A stretch of 19,674 nucleotides of DNA. It comes from Chloroflexia bacterium (lineage in GTDB: Bacteria; Chloroflexota; Chloroflexia; Thermomicrobiales; UBA6265). Below are positions 6,814 to 14,072 of the stretch, piece by piece; positions within the stretch are counted from its first letter, which is position 1, and every line of letters starts with the position of its first letter. Made by a program: the position numbers and the translations under genes. The notes under the pieces are model-generated. The model did not search any database. It was not told the DNA's origin and worked only from the letters and a program-made list of their open reading frames with translations. The stretch spans positions 1 through 19,674 of the forward strand of contig JACDBO010000426.1 in NCBI GenBank assembly GCA_013694885.1, written 5' to 3'.

Positions 6814-7962
6814 TCAGCCAGCCGCCAACCTGTCAGTTCGAACCGCCCACCTGTCATTTCGAGCCGCAGCGAGAAATGACAGGTGGGCGATTGGCGTGCC
6901 GGGTGGGACCGTGAACTCCGCGGGCAGCGGCTCGACCGGGAGGCGCTCGATGGCCGCCCACGAGGCCCAGCCCTCGTCGTAGACGCGGACCTTGTCGTAC
7001 CCCAACAGCGTGAGCACGAGCCACGGTTGACCGGACTCGACGCCGAAGCGGCCGTAGACGACGACTTCCTTCTCAGGCGTCACGCCAGCGGCCCGGAGGC
7101 GGGCGGCCAGCTCGTCCGGGGGTCGCAGGAGCCCGGAGGCATCGCGCACCGTCTCGTTCCACGGGATGCGCACGGCGCCGGGGATCATCCCGACGCGGAT
7201 GGTGCCGTTGAGGTCGTCGGTCGCCTCGGCCGGTGAGCGGGTATCGAGGAGGAGCAACGCCGGGTCGTCGGTGCGCTCCTGGAGTTCGGTGGTGGTGATC
7301 ACCCACTCGTCGCGGGGCGTCGCCTCCACCGTGGCCGCGTCAGGCGCCTGGGCCGGGTTGTCGCTGACCGGCTGCCCTGCTCCTTTCCAGGCGGCAAGAC
7401 CGCCGTCGAGGACCATCGCTCGCTCGATGCCGGAGAACCGGAGCAGCCAGACCAGGCGGGCCGCGTAGCGGTTGGCATCGTCGTCGTAGACGACCACCGT
7501 GGACCCGCTGTCGACGCCGAGCGAACGGAACAGCTCCTGATAACCGAAGGGACCACCGGGCCGCTGAATTCGCCGCCCGTAGACGTGAGCATCGGCCGAC
7601 ATCGTGTCCTGCCACCAACCGTGGATCGCGCCGGGGACGTGCTCGGCCTCGTACCGGCGTGGGTCGGAGAGGTCGAGCACGACGAGGTTTTCAGAACCGT
7701 CGGGCTGCGTCAGTCGCTCCGCCAACCACGCCGCATCGACGAGGAGCGGGTTCGACCCGTTGCCGGGGAAGCCCGCCACGCTGACCGGTGTCACCGCCGC
7801 GACCGGCAGCGGCACGGTTGCGGCGCGAAAGAGCCAGCCGAATCCGAGGGCCATCCCGATCAGCACAGCCCCGGAGATCAGGGTGGACAGCGCCCGGCTT
7901 CCCCGGAGTGGGGCAGCCGGGCGCGGCGGCGCGTCGTCCTGACGTGGCGGGTGGTCGGTCAC
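6814..7962 (-). CDS. Membrane-anchored tandem rhodanese (thiosulfate sulfurtransferase-like), catalytic Cys missing
   Basis: 382 residues. A basic N-terminus and one hydrophobic segment (about 25-45) suggest an N-in anchor with the rest outside the membrane. Two rhodanese domains follow (about 72-190 and 222-345), with family marks YEAEHVPGAIHGWW, MVLDGGLAAWKGAGQPV and GMIPGAVRIPWNE. Domain 1 has YDDDANRYAARLVW at its active-site position, normal for the inactive half. Domain 2 should carry the catalytic Cys (as in YCRIGERS) but reads VYGRFGVES, with Gly304 (GGC, complement of 7051-7053) in its place. No cysteine occurs anywhere in the protein, so sulfur transfer by the standard mechanism is excluded. 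The last residues come from a palindromic repeat. It starts at GTG 7962 without a strong ribosome site, so the start is less certain. Confidence 0.88.
   Translation of the reverse strand: MTDHPPRQDDAPPRPAAPLRGSRALSTLISGAVLIGMALGFGWLFRAATVPLPVAAVTPVSVAGFPGNGSNPLLVDAAWLAERLTQPDGSENLVVLDLSDPRRYEAEHVPGAIHGWWQDTMSADAHVYGRRIQRPGGPFGYQELFRSLGVDSGSTVVVYDDDANRYAARLVWLLRFSGIERAMVLDGGLAAWKGAGQPVSDNPAQAPDAATVEATPRDEWVITTTELQERTDDPALLLLDTRSPAEATDDLNGTIRVGMIPGAVRIPWNETVRDASGLLRPPDELAARLRAAGVTPEKEVVVYGRFGVESGQPWLVLTLLGYDKVRVYDEGWASWAAIERLPVEPLPAEFTVPPGTPIAHLSFLAAARNDRWAVRTDRLAAG
6845..6888. repeat. Perfect palindromic repeat, GTCATTTCGAG type, inside the rhodanese 3' end
   Basis: GCCCACCTGTCATTTC (6845-6860) is repeated exactly inverted at 6873-6888, with the 12-base loop 6861-6872. 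The core word GTCATTTCGAGCCGCAGCGA recurs at 13783-13802. The flank GAAATGACAG...GGCGA-TGGCG recurs at 15161-15185. On the minus strand it is translated as part of the rhodanese C-terminus (the LSFLAAARNDRW stretch). Confidence 0.85.
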
Positions 7963-8055
7963 GTGGCGTTGGCCATACCGATAAAGTGGGTTGCGGAAAT
8001 CGTGGACATCGTGTTCTCAGCCTCGCAGAGGCTTCCTCGTTGCGGAGCCGGTAGA

Positions 8056-8073
8056 GCGGGTCTTCAGGCCCGC
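8056..8073. repeat. Short hairpin GCGGG-(8)-CCCGC between SIMPL and rhodanese genes
   Basis: GCGGG (8056-8060) and CCCGC (8069-8073) flank TCTTCAGG. The sequence context (GCGGGTCTTCAGGCCCGCGCC) looks like a dispersed intergenic hairpin. It could also end the SIMPL-gene transcript on the minus strand, but no T run follows in that direction. I see only one copy here. Confidence 0.3.
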
Positions 8074-8110
8074 GCCGCGATGAGACCGGTCACGATTGCC
8101 GCATACCGCG

Positions 8111-8911
8111 TTAGCTGCCACCCGCCGAGATCTCGAAGACCACGTAGACATCGACCGCGATCTCGGTGCTCCCGGCCTGGACTGGCACCTGGCTCGGTGC
8201 CGCCTGGCCGGCGGCCATGTCCATGGAGGCTCGCTCCATGAAGATCTCGGGCGGGGGAGCGGGCGCTGACGTCTCCTGGATCGAGACGACGCCGACGATG
8301 GAGACACCGGCGGCGGAGGCCAGTTCGTCGGCCTTGGTCCGTGCGTCCGCGACGGCGAGTCCTCGAGCCTGGCTGGCGGGCGCCGTAGAGTCGTCGACGA
8401 AGAACGAGATGCCGTAGAGCAGATTGGCGCCGGCGCCGACGGAGCTGTCGAGCAGCACACCGAGCGTGTCGAGGTTGCGTACCGTGGCCTTCAGCGTCGA
8501 CGAGACGGTGTACCCGTTGATCCCACGCAGATTGCCGTTGTTGTCGTACTCATAGAGGATCTGCACATTGTACGACGATGTCTGGATATCATCGTCGGCG
8601 ACGCCTTGCTCGCGCAGGGTGGCGAGGATAGCGTCGAGCCGCAGCGAGACCTGATCCTGCGCCGCTTCCAGCGATGTGTTCGTCTCGGTCACGCCGAGTT
8701 CCACCGACGCGGTGTCCGGGGTGACGTTGACCGAGCCGTGGCCATTGACGGTGATCGTCCGCACCGGCTCAGTTGGAACCGGTGTCGCCACCTGGGCCGT
8801 CGTGGCACCGGTCACCGTGACCAGCGCGAGCGCCGTCACTGCGACGATTACCCCAAGTCTCGGCACCGTGCTCCAAAAACGTTGAATGTTCCCGACGCTT
8901 GCCCGTTTCAT
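8111..8911 (-). CDS. Secreted SIMPL-domain (DUF541) protein
   Basis: 266 residues. It begins with a basic stretch and a hydrophobic segment (about 18-36, RLGVIVAVTALALVTVTGA), followed by a Pro/Thr linker: a signal peptide or N-terminal anchor. The mature part is the SIMPL/DUF541 fold, opening RTITVNGHGSVNVTPDTASVELGV and including ILATLREQGVADDDIQTSSYNV and the ARGLAVADARTKADELASAAG helix typical of the family. These proteins occur in periplasmic or surface settings; their biochemical role is mostly unknown. The start at 8911 is well supported: AAGGAG (complement of 8919-8924) lies 7 bases upstream. It is the next gene after the sigma and anti-sigma pair on the same strand, which fits, without proving, an envelope-stress role. 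Confidence 0.9.
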   Translation of the reverse strand: MKRASVGNIQRFWSTVPRLGVIVAVTALALVTVTGATTAQVATPVPTEPVRTITVNGHGSVNVTPDTASVELGVTETNTSLEAAQDQVSLRLDAILATLREQGVADDDIQTSSYNVQILYEYDNNGNLRGINGYTVSSTLKATVRNLDTLGVLLDSSVGAGANLLYGISFFVDDSTAPASQARGLAVADARTKADELASAAGVSIVGVVSIQETSAPAPPPEIFMERASMDMAAGQAAPSQVPVQAGSTEIAVDVYVVFEISAGGS

Positions 8912-9007
8912 GCGACAACTCCTTGTCTACTCGCTCACTCACGTACTGTGCTCCGTGCTCCCATGTGTCCCTGGCAACCCTGGCCGTCCCGACGCCGGTC
9001 CGTGCCG

Positions 9008-9817
9008 CTAGGTCCGCCGGTGCTTGACGTTCGCGCGGGCGAGCGCCGCCCAGGCGACGAGGAGACCGGTGGCCAGCATCCCGAGCCCGGCACTCGCGAG
9101 CGCCCAACGGTCGATCTCGCTCTCCGGTGAGGATGCCCGGGCGTCGTTGGCCGCCGTTTCAGCGGCCGGGGCCACGTCGCCGGCGCTGTTGGTCGCCGTT
9201 GGACCGGCATCGGCCTCCTGGGCGATCACCAACTCGGATTGGTCAGCATCGCGGGGAGCGGCGGCCTCCTGTGCGTCGCCTCCCTCTTGCAGACCTTGCG
9301 ACTCCTCGCCATCCGCGGGTTCCGCCGCGTCCCGAGACTCATCGGCCGCCCCGGCCGACTCGGCGCCTCGGGCCGAGGTCGCCTCTGCATTGAGAGACGA
9401 TTGTGCCACGCCCGTGGTTCCGTCGGATTCGTCCACGGTCTCGGTCGGTTGTTGCATCATCGCCGCCGGCCCCCCGTCGCCCTCGGTGACCGGCTCGTCG
9501 CGCACGTAGGCGAAACCGGAGACGACGACGAAGAGCAGGACCGCGGCGATGGCCAGGGCGCGCACGGTGGGGAGCAGGGTGATCGACGCGGTCGCCCACC
9601 GGCGCCGGTACTCCGGTCCGAGCTGGAACGAGCGCCGAGGCCGGAAGTGGGGCAGGTGGCGCAACAAGGCGACCGTCGCCCGCAGCTCGGCCAGCTCGCG
9701 GCGGCAAAGGCCACAGCCCGCGAGGTGGCCGGCGATCTGGCGGCGATCCTCGTCCGGCAGGTCGCCGTCGAGGTACGCGCTCAGGGAATCGGTGTCGATG
9801 TGCGGCGACTGGCTCAT
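9008..9817 (-). CDS. Anti-sigma factor with zinc-binding HxxxCxxC motif and two membrane segments
   Basis: 269 residues. Residues 1-50 form a ZAS-type anti-sigma domain: SLSAYLDGDLPDEDRRQIAGH, with His31, Cys35 and Cys38 in HLAGCGLC. This domain binds and holds the ECF sigma factor at the membrane. A first transmembrane helix lies at about 86-105 (VRALAIAAVLLFVVVSGFAYV). An acidic Ala/Glu/Gln-rich region predicted disordered (about 108-237) follows, then a second helix at about 238-258 and a short basic end. I prefer ATG 9817, where GGGAG lies 8 bases upstream and the ZAS homology begins. GTG 9871 would start 3 bases after the sigma stop and add 18 His/Arg-rich residues. Close spacing indicates co-transcription with the sigma gene. 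Confidence 0.88.
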   Translation of the reverse strand: MSQSPHIDTDSLSAYLDGDLPDEDRRQIAGHLAGCGLCRRELAELRATVALLRHLPHFRPRRSFQLGPEYRRRWATASITLLPTVRALAIAAVLLFVVVSGFAYVRDEPVTEGDGGPAAMMQQPTETVDESDGTTGVAQSSLNAEATSARGAESAGAADESRDAAEPADGEESQGLQEGGDAQEAAAPRDADQSELVIAQEADAGPTATNSAGDVAPAAETAANDARASSPESEIDRWALASAGLGMLATGLLVAWAALARANVKHRRT

Positions 9818-9874
9818 GCTCCGCGCTCCCGCGCCATACCGATGGTGCCGGTGCGTGTGCTTGCCCCGCACGGA

Positions 9875-10582
9875 CTACTCACCGTCGTCCTCCGAAGTGA
9901 GACGCACCAGACGGCCGAACAGTTCCCGACCGGCGGGGTCGCGCTGGAGCTGCTCCCGTAGGCGGGCGCGGCCACGACTCACGCGCGACTTGACGGTGCC
10001 GATGGCTACGTCGGTGATCGCCGCCACCTCGTCGTAGGCGAAACCGTGGACATCGGCGAGGATGATCGTCAGCCGCTGATCCTCCGGCAGTGCCGCCAGC
10101 GCGTGTTCGAGCGCCGTGCTCAACTCGGTGCGCAGGGCGAATGCCTCGGGCGGTTCGGACTGCGTCGCATGGGAACTCCACGACGACTCGACCTCGTCGA
10201 GCTCGAATTCGAGCGAGCTGGTCGGTCGCCGCGCCCGCACGCGCAGCAGGTCGTAGGCACGGTTGGTGGCGATCCGCAGCAGCCACGGCCGCACCAGCCC
10301 GCCGCGGAAGCGGTCGACCGCCGACCAGGCGCGGATGAACGTGTCCTGCGTGGCGTCCTCGGCCATCGCGACATCGCGGAGCAGCCGCAGGCAGACATTG
10401 AAGATGGTGCGCTGGTGGCGCTCGACGAGCTGGTTGAAGGCATCGAGGTCGCCGCGCTGGGCCGCCAGCATCAGCCGCTCGTCGTCGTCCTCCGGGCGCT
10501 CGGTGCCGGTCTCCGGCGCGGGCGGTTCGGGTGATCGCGGCCCGGCACGGGCGCGTTGGATGAGATCAGCGGGTCGAAACAT
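9875..10582 (-). CDS. ECF-type RNA polymerase sigma factor (sigma-70 family)
   Basis: 235 residues. Region 2 spans about residues 46-117 (DAFNQLVERHQRTIFNVCLRLL, DATQDTFIRAWSAVDRF, WLLRIATNRAYDLLR), containing the core-binding and -10 recognition helices. Region 4 spans about 160-213 (ALPEDQRLTIILADVHGFAYDEVAAIT, IGTVKSRVSRGRARLRE), the -35 binding helix-turn-helix. Domains 1.1 and 3 are absent, as expected for extracytoplasmic-function sigma factors. A disordered Pro/Glu-rich extension of about 35 residues precedes region 2. The anti-sigma gene follows immediately, so activity is likely controlled by its release from the membrane. ATG 10582 has only a weak GGGA nearby, so the start may lie slightly downstream. 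No clear self-regulated promoter motif is visible in the short upstream gap. Confidence 0.93.
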   Translation of the reverse strand: MFRPADLIQRARAGPRSPEPPAPETGTERPEDDDERLMLAAQRGDLDAFNQLVERHQRTIFNVCLRLLRDVAMAEDATQDTFIRAWSAVDRFRGGLVRPWLLRIATNRAYDLLRVRARRPTSSLEFELDEVESSWSSHATQSEPPEAFALRTELSTALEHALAALPEDQRLTIILADVHGFAYDEVAAITDVAIGTVKSRVSRGRARLREQLQRDPAGRELFGRLVRLTSEDDGE

Positions 10583-10635
10583 TCCCGGAGTTTGCCTCGC
10601 CGTGCCGAGCGTTCGTACACCAGACCGGCGTCATC

Positions 10636-11706
10636 CTACTCCGTCGACGCGGCCGGTGTCGACGCGATACCGGCACGGTTGACGCGGTCAAGCACGAGCG
10701 GGTTGGCAACGGTGCGCGGTGAACGGCCGGCGAGCACGGTGAGGGCCTCGGCCAGCGTCTCGATCCGCACCGTTTCCACCGAGCGCTCCGAATAGTAGGC
10801 CGCGTGTGGCGTCAAGATCACGTTCGGCAGCGTGTAGAGCGGGTGGTCGAGCGGCAACGGTTCGGGATCGACGACATCGAGCGCCGCCCCGGCGAGGCGA
10901 CCGCTCGTCAGTGCGTCGACCAGCGCGAGGAGGTCGATGATCGGTCCGCGGGCGGTGTTGACGATCACCGCGTCCGGCTTCACGTGCGCCAGCTGCTGGG
11001 CGTCGATGAGTCCGCGGGTCTCCGGGGTCAGCGGGCAGTGCACGGTGATGATGTCGGCGCGGCCGAGCAGCGCGTCGAGCTCCATACCCTCCACGCCGAG
11101 CGCGGCGAACGACTCCGGCGGGAGATAGGGGTCGCTGGCGATGATGTCGAGACCGAAGGGCCGGGCACGCTGGGCGACTGACTGGCCGATGCGGCCGAAA
11201 CCGACGATACCCAGCGTCATCTCACCCAGGGGACGGACCGGACCGCGCAAGATCGCCGTCGTCGTCGCCTGGTGGTCGGCCCAGGCGCCGTCGTGCAGAT
11301 CGCGGTCTAACTCGACGATGCGCCGGTTGAGGGCGAGGATCAGGGCGAAGGCGTGGTCGGCGACCTCGCTCGTGCAGTAGCCGGGGTAGTGAGTGACGAC
11401 GATGCCGTTGGCGGTCGCCGCGTCGAGGTCGATGTTGTCCAGACCGACGCCGTACCGGCTGATCACCTTGACGCTGGGGATCGCGCTCAGTACACGGGCG
11501 TTGATCGCCTCGCGCGTGCTTACAAGCAGGACATCGGCGCCGGCGGCGGCGGCGATCAGCTCATCTTCGGCGCGGGCCTGATGCCCGACCAGTTCGACCG
11601 TGAGGTCAGGGAAACGAGCCAGCGCCGATCGCTCCAGCGTGTAGTCGGCGTCGGCGTCGCCGTAGCGGTCGGAGGTGATGACAGCGCGGAATGAACCAGC
11701 CGGCAT
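10636..11706 (-). CDS. D-isomer-specific 2-hydroxyacid dehydrogenase (CtBP / phosphoglycerate dehydrogenase-like)
   Basis: 356 residues; an NAD-dependent cytoplasmic oxidoreductase acting on a 2-hydroxyacid / 2-ketoacid pair. The Rossmann motif is GFGRIG (169-174) with Asp192 (SDPY) placed to favour NAD. The catalytic triad is Arg253 (NTARG), Glu282 (DPEPL) and His301 (TPHAAYYSE). RYGVGLDNIDL and HYPGYCTSEVADHA resemble the C-terminal-binding-protein branch more than classical SerA. There is no ACT domain, arguing against ordinary serine-pathway SerA. Substrate unknown. ATG 11706 is chosen because GGGAG lies 8 bases upstream; the TTG at 11721 is less likely. The sigma gene follows after 53 bases, so joint transcription is possible. 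A strong promoter lies about 350 bases upstream. Confidence 0.9.
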   Translation of the reverse strand: MPAGSFRAVITSDRYGDADADYTLERSALARFPDLTVELVGHQARAEDELIAAAAGADVLLVSTREAINARVLSAIPSVKVISRYGVGLDNIDLDAATANGIVVTHYPGYCTSEVADHAFALILALNRRIVELDRDLHDGAWADHQATTTAILRGPVRPLGEMTLGIVGFGRIGQSVAQRARPFGLDIIASDPYLPPESFAALGVEGMELDALLGRADIITVHCPLTPETRGLIDAQQLAHVKPDAVIVNTARGPIIDLLALVDALTSGRLAGAALDVVDPEPLPLDHPLYTLPNVILTPHAAYYSERSVETVRIETLAEALTVLAGRSPRTVANPLVLDRVNRAGIASTPAASTE

Positions 11707-12056
11707 GGAGACGTCTCCCAAACGTGCCGGCGGAACCCAGGCGGCGCCTTAGGAGCGCGCGGTGCGTCCGCCGGTGGCGATCCAGGCCAATGCCTGGTCG
11801 AAGCGCGGCGGCACTATCGCATGAGTGAATGACTGAAGGAAAGAGGGGAGACACAAAGACAGTCCCGACGAGCCTCGCCGTGCGAAAACCTTCCATGACC
11901 GACCGCGTTCCCAACAGCGCCCCGCAACACCGCTGGTTCGACGGTCCGTCCCGGTTGGGTCATCTCCGAAGCGCTACCCCGCAATTGTGCGCCTCTTCGG
12001 TGTCCCGCCCGGTGGAGGCTCCGAACGTCCGCTCGGCTCCTCGGGACTGTACGTAC
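11707..12056 (-). promoter_or_regulatory. Long untranslated leader of the dehydrogenase gene
   Basis: If transcription starts at the promoter at 12057-12085, about 350 bases of leader precede the ATG at 11706. No gene is supportable within it. It contains a perfect CCAGGC-loop-GCCTGG hairpin (11782-11797) and several GC-rich inverted segments. I compared it with T-box conserved elements and found no convincing match. The role is unknown. Confidence 0.35.
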
Positions 12057-12085
12057 ACTTTATACGGACACCACGGTCCTGTCAA
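12057..12085 (-). promoter_or_regulatory. Strong minus-strand promoter with palindromes
   Basis: On the minus strand a perfect TTGACA (complement of 12080-12085) precedes TAAAGT (12057-12062) by 17 bases; TATAAA (12059-12064) is an alternative -10 at 15 bases. The spacer contains an imperfect palindrome, GGACaCCacGGtCC (12066-12079). A perfect 10-base palindrome, TGTACGTACA (12048-12057), overlaps the expected transcription start. These are possible operator sites. The first gene downstream is the 2-hydroxyacid dehydrogenase. Confidence 0.55.
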
Positions 12086-12218
12086 TCCCCTTGCCAGCCC
12101 GAATCTTGCGTGGTTTCCACGTCAGGACTTGTGCGTCGGCCGGGGATCACTCCGGCTGGGCGCGCGGTACGATCGCGTTTGGGCGCGCAGTCCAAATGAT
12201 CGCCACCAAGGAGATGAT

Positions 12219-12233
12219 ATGAAGGTCGCGTGA
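12219..12233 (+). other. Possible four-codon leader peptide (MKVA) upstream of the dipeptidase
   Basis: AAGGAG (12208-12213) is placed 5 bases before ATG 12219, which opens a frame of only M-K-V-A and TGA. The TGA overlaps a GTG (12230) that opens the frame of the downstream dipeptidase. TACGAT at 12168-12173 could be a -10 element. The site looks like a real initiation signal on a minimal frame, either a leader peptide or the remnant of a gene start cut off by the palindromic repeat that follows. Confidence 0.25.
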
Positions 12234-12256
12234 AAGGTGGTCGAATATCCACCACC

Positions 12257-12308
12257 GTCATGCTGAGGCGGCGGCCGGCGCATCGCCGGGGTGAAGGCAT
12301 TTCTCCGC
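12257..12308. repeat. Palindromic repeat, GTCATGCTGA type
   Basis: Starts with GTCATGCTGAG (12257-12267) and ends in GAAGGCATTTCTC, like the GTCATnCTGA...GAAGcATCTC class of dispersed elements. It contains a CCGGCG-CAT-CGCCGG hairpin (12275-12289). Just upstream, GGTGGT (12236-12241) and ACCACC (12251-12256) form another stem. It lies in the dipeptidase leader. Confidence 0.5.
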
Positions 12309-12343
12309 TGTTCAGCCGATTTCCATATGATATGGAGGAACGT

Positions 12344-13726
12344 ATGTCGACGACATGGCGAGATGCGCTGGAAACGAACGAAGCACGGCACCGGGCGGAA
12401 CTGGATGAGCTGCTCCGCCTGCCCAGTGTCAGTACCGACCCCACCCACGCGGACGATGTGGCGGCGACCGCCGAATGGGTGGCCGACCGCCTGCGACGCG
12501 CCGGTGTGCCCGAGGTCGAGGTAGTGGCCACCGCCGGTCACCCGGTAGTGCTCGGTCGCTGGCGGGTCGCCGGCAATCAGCCGACCGTGCTGATCTACGG
12601 GCACTACGACGTGCAACCGGAGGAACCGGTCGCGCTCTGGGACTCTCCGCCGTTCGAGCCGGCGGAGCGCGACGGTCGACTCTATGCCCGCGGTTCCTCC
12701 GATATGAAGGGCAACCTGCTGACCGCCGTGCAGGGGGTGGAGGCGCTGGCGGCCGCGTCCGGGGCGCCACCGGTCAACGTCACCTTTATCTTCGAGGGGG
12801 AGGAGGAGATCGGCAGCCCGCATCTGACCGAAGTCGTGCGGTCTCGCCGCGATTTCCTCGCCTGCGACGCGGTGCTCTCGGCGGACGGTGGCCAGCACGG
12901 GCCGGACCAGCCGTCGCTCAACGTCGCCCTCAAGGGGCTCGCCGGCGTCCAGGTCAATCTCCGCACCGCCGGCAGCGATCTGCATTCCGGCATGTACGGC
13001 GCGACGGTGCCGAATGCGGTCCAGGCGATGGCGCGCCTCGCGGCTACGCTGCACGACGCCGATGGCCGGGTGGCCGTGGCCGGCTTCTACGACCCCGTCG
13101 TCGACCTCACCGCCGAGGAGCGGGCCGAGATTGCCGCCGTCCCGTTCGATGAGGCGGCGTTCCAGGCGAATCTGGGATTGTCGGAGTTGTGGGGTGAAGC
13201 TGGGTGGACACCGCGGGAACGGCAGTGGGCGCGTCCTACGCTCGACCTGAACGGCATCTGGGGCGGGTTCCAGGGCGAGGGCAACAAGACGGTCACACCG
13301 TCCGAGGCGCACCTCAAGATCACGTGCCGCCTGGTCCCCGACCAGGAGCCGGATGGGATCGTCGCGCAGATCCGCGACCACGTTGCGCGGCACTGCCCAC
13401 CGGGCGCGACGGCCGAAGTCATCCCCATCGAAGGGTCGGCGCGCCCCGTCGTCCTGGACCGCGCCGACCCGGTCCACCACGCGGCCGGCGAGACGCTCAC
13501 GGAGCTCTTCGGTGCCGAGCCGGTGATCGTTCGCTCCGGCGGCACCATCCCGGCGACGGCGATCTTCCAGGAGGAGCTAGGCGCCGGCACGATCATGTTT
13601 GGCTGGAGTATGCCCGACAGCGGCGCTCACGCCCCCAACGAGTGGTACCGGCTGGACGACTTCCGCCGCGGCCGCTACGGCTACGCCATGCTGCTCGAAC
13701 GATTGCGAAGGCCCGAGCTCAGCTGA
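12344..13726 (+). CDS. M20 family dipeptidase / metallohydrolase
   Basis: 460 residues; a two-metal cytoplasmic peptidase of the carnosinase/CN2-like M20 group. Metal ligands and catalytic residues are in order: His87 and Asp89 (YGHYDVQP), bridging Asp120 (ARGSSDMKGN), catalytic and ligand Glu pair (EGEEEIGS, 151-158), Asp181 (LSADGG) and His214 (SDLHSGMYGA) in the lid/dimerisation domain. RSGGTIPATAIFQ and GAHAPNEWYRLDDF close the catalytic domain. Length fits dipeptidases (about 450-480). ATG 12344 has GGAGGAA just upstream (12334-12340). The in-frame GTG at 12230 would add 38 residues mostly encoded by a palindromic repeat, so I reject it. Substrate is unknown beyond dipeptide-like amides. 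Confidence 0.93.
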   Translation: MSTTWRDALETNEARHRAELDELLRLPSVSTDPTHADDVAATAEWVADRLRRAGVPEVEVVATAGHPVVLGRWRVAGNQPTVLIYGHYDVQPEEPVALWDSPPFEPAERDGRLYARGSSDMKGNLLTAVQGVEALAAASGAPPVNVTFIFEGEEEIGSPHLTEVVRSRRDFLACDAVLSADGGQHGPDQPSLNVALKGLAGVQVNLRTAGSDLHSGMYGATVPNAVQAMARLAATLHDADGRVAVAGFYDPVVDLTAEERAEIAAVPFDEAAFQANLGLSELWGEAGWTPRERQWARPTLDLNGIWGGFQGEGNKTVTPSEAHLKITCRLVPDQEPDGIVAQIRDHVARHCPPGATAEVIPIEGSARPVVLDRADPVHHAAGETLTELFGAEPVIVRSGGTIPATAIFQEELGAGTIMFGWSMPDSGAHAPNEWYRLDDFRRGRYGYAMLLERLRRPELS

Positions 13727-13782
13727 GTCTCGCACCGTGTCGGACAACTGCACGGCTGTCATTCCAAGCTGCCCCCATCATT

Positions 13783-13892
13783 GTCATTTCGAGCCGCAGC
13801 GAGAAATCTCTCGTTGATGGGGAACCAGGCAACCTTGAACGAGCAATTCCCCCCTGACAATCGGGACAGGCTCTCGTGCGCTCGGAATGATC
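13783..13892. repeat. Composite palindromic repeat, GTCATTTCGAG type, about 110 bases
   Basis: Opens with GTCATTTCGAGCCGCAGCGA (13783-13802), identical to the core at 6853-6872, and closes with GCTCGGAATGATC (13880-13892), an imperfect inverse of the opening. Inside, GGGGAA near 13819 faces TTCCCC near 13847. The stretch 13727-14072 holds nothing else I can support as a gene. Confidence 0.65.
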
Positions 13893-14072
13893 TCCTGTGA
13901 ACGCTGCGCGCTCGAACAACCGACTCGGCCCCCGACCCTCGACCCTCGGCCCTTCGTCCTGCCGGCGCGCGCCGGGGTAGACTTGCGCGGTCTGTCGGCG
14001 AACGACGACGATGTGCAAGGGGAAAACCGGGCGACAACCTCGCGGGATAGTGGGTGGCGCCGGGGGGCTGGG

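Noticed and set aside
9818..9871. Longer anti-sigma start at GTG 9871
   Set aside because: It adds a His/Arg-rich stretch outside the ZAS domain; ATG 9817 has a better placed GGGAG. Some uncertainty remains.
11720..11830. Possible T-box leader upstream of the dehydrogenase (GTGCCGCCGCG and TGGGTTCCGCC segments on the minus strand)
   Set aside because: The conserved AGGGTGGNACCGCG core and the TGGN that pairs with tRNA are not present in proper form.
12230..12343. N-terminal 38-residue extension of the M20 dipeptidase from GTG 12230
   Set aside because: The extension is mostly translation of a palindromic repeat; ATG 12344 has a strong ribosome site and fits family homology.
12122..13480. 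452-codon minus-strand frame opposite the M20 dipeptidase
   Set aside because: Shadow frame; repetitive Arg/Gly/Val/Asp composition and no motifs.
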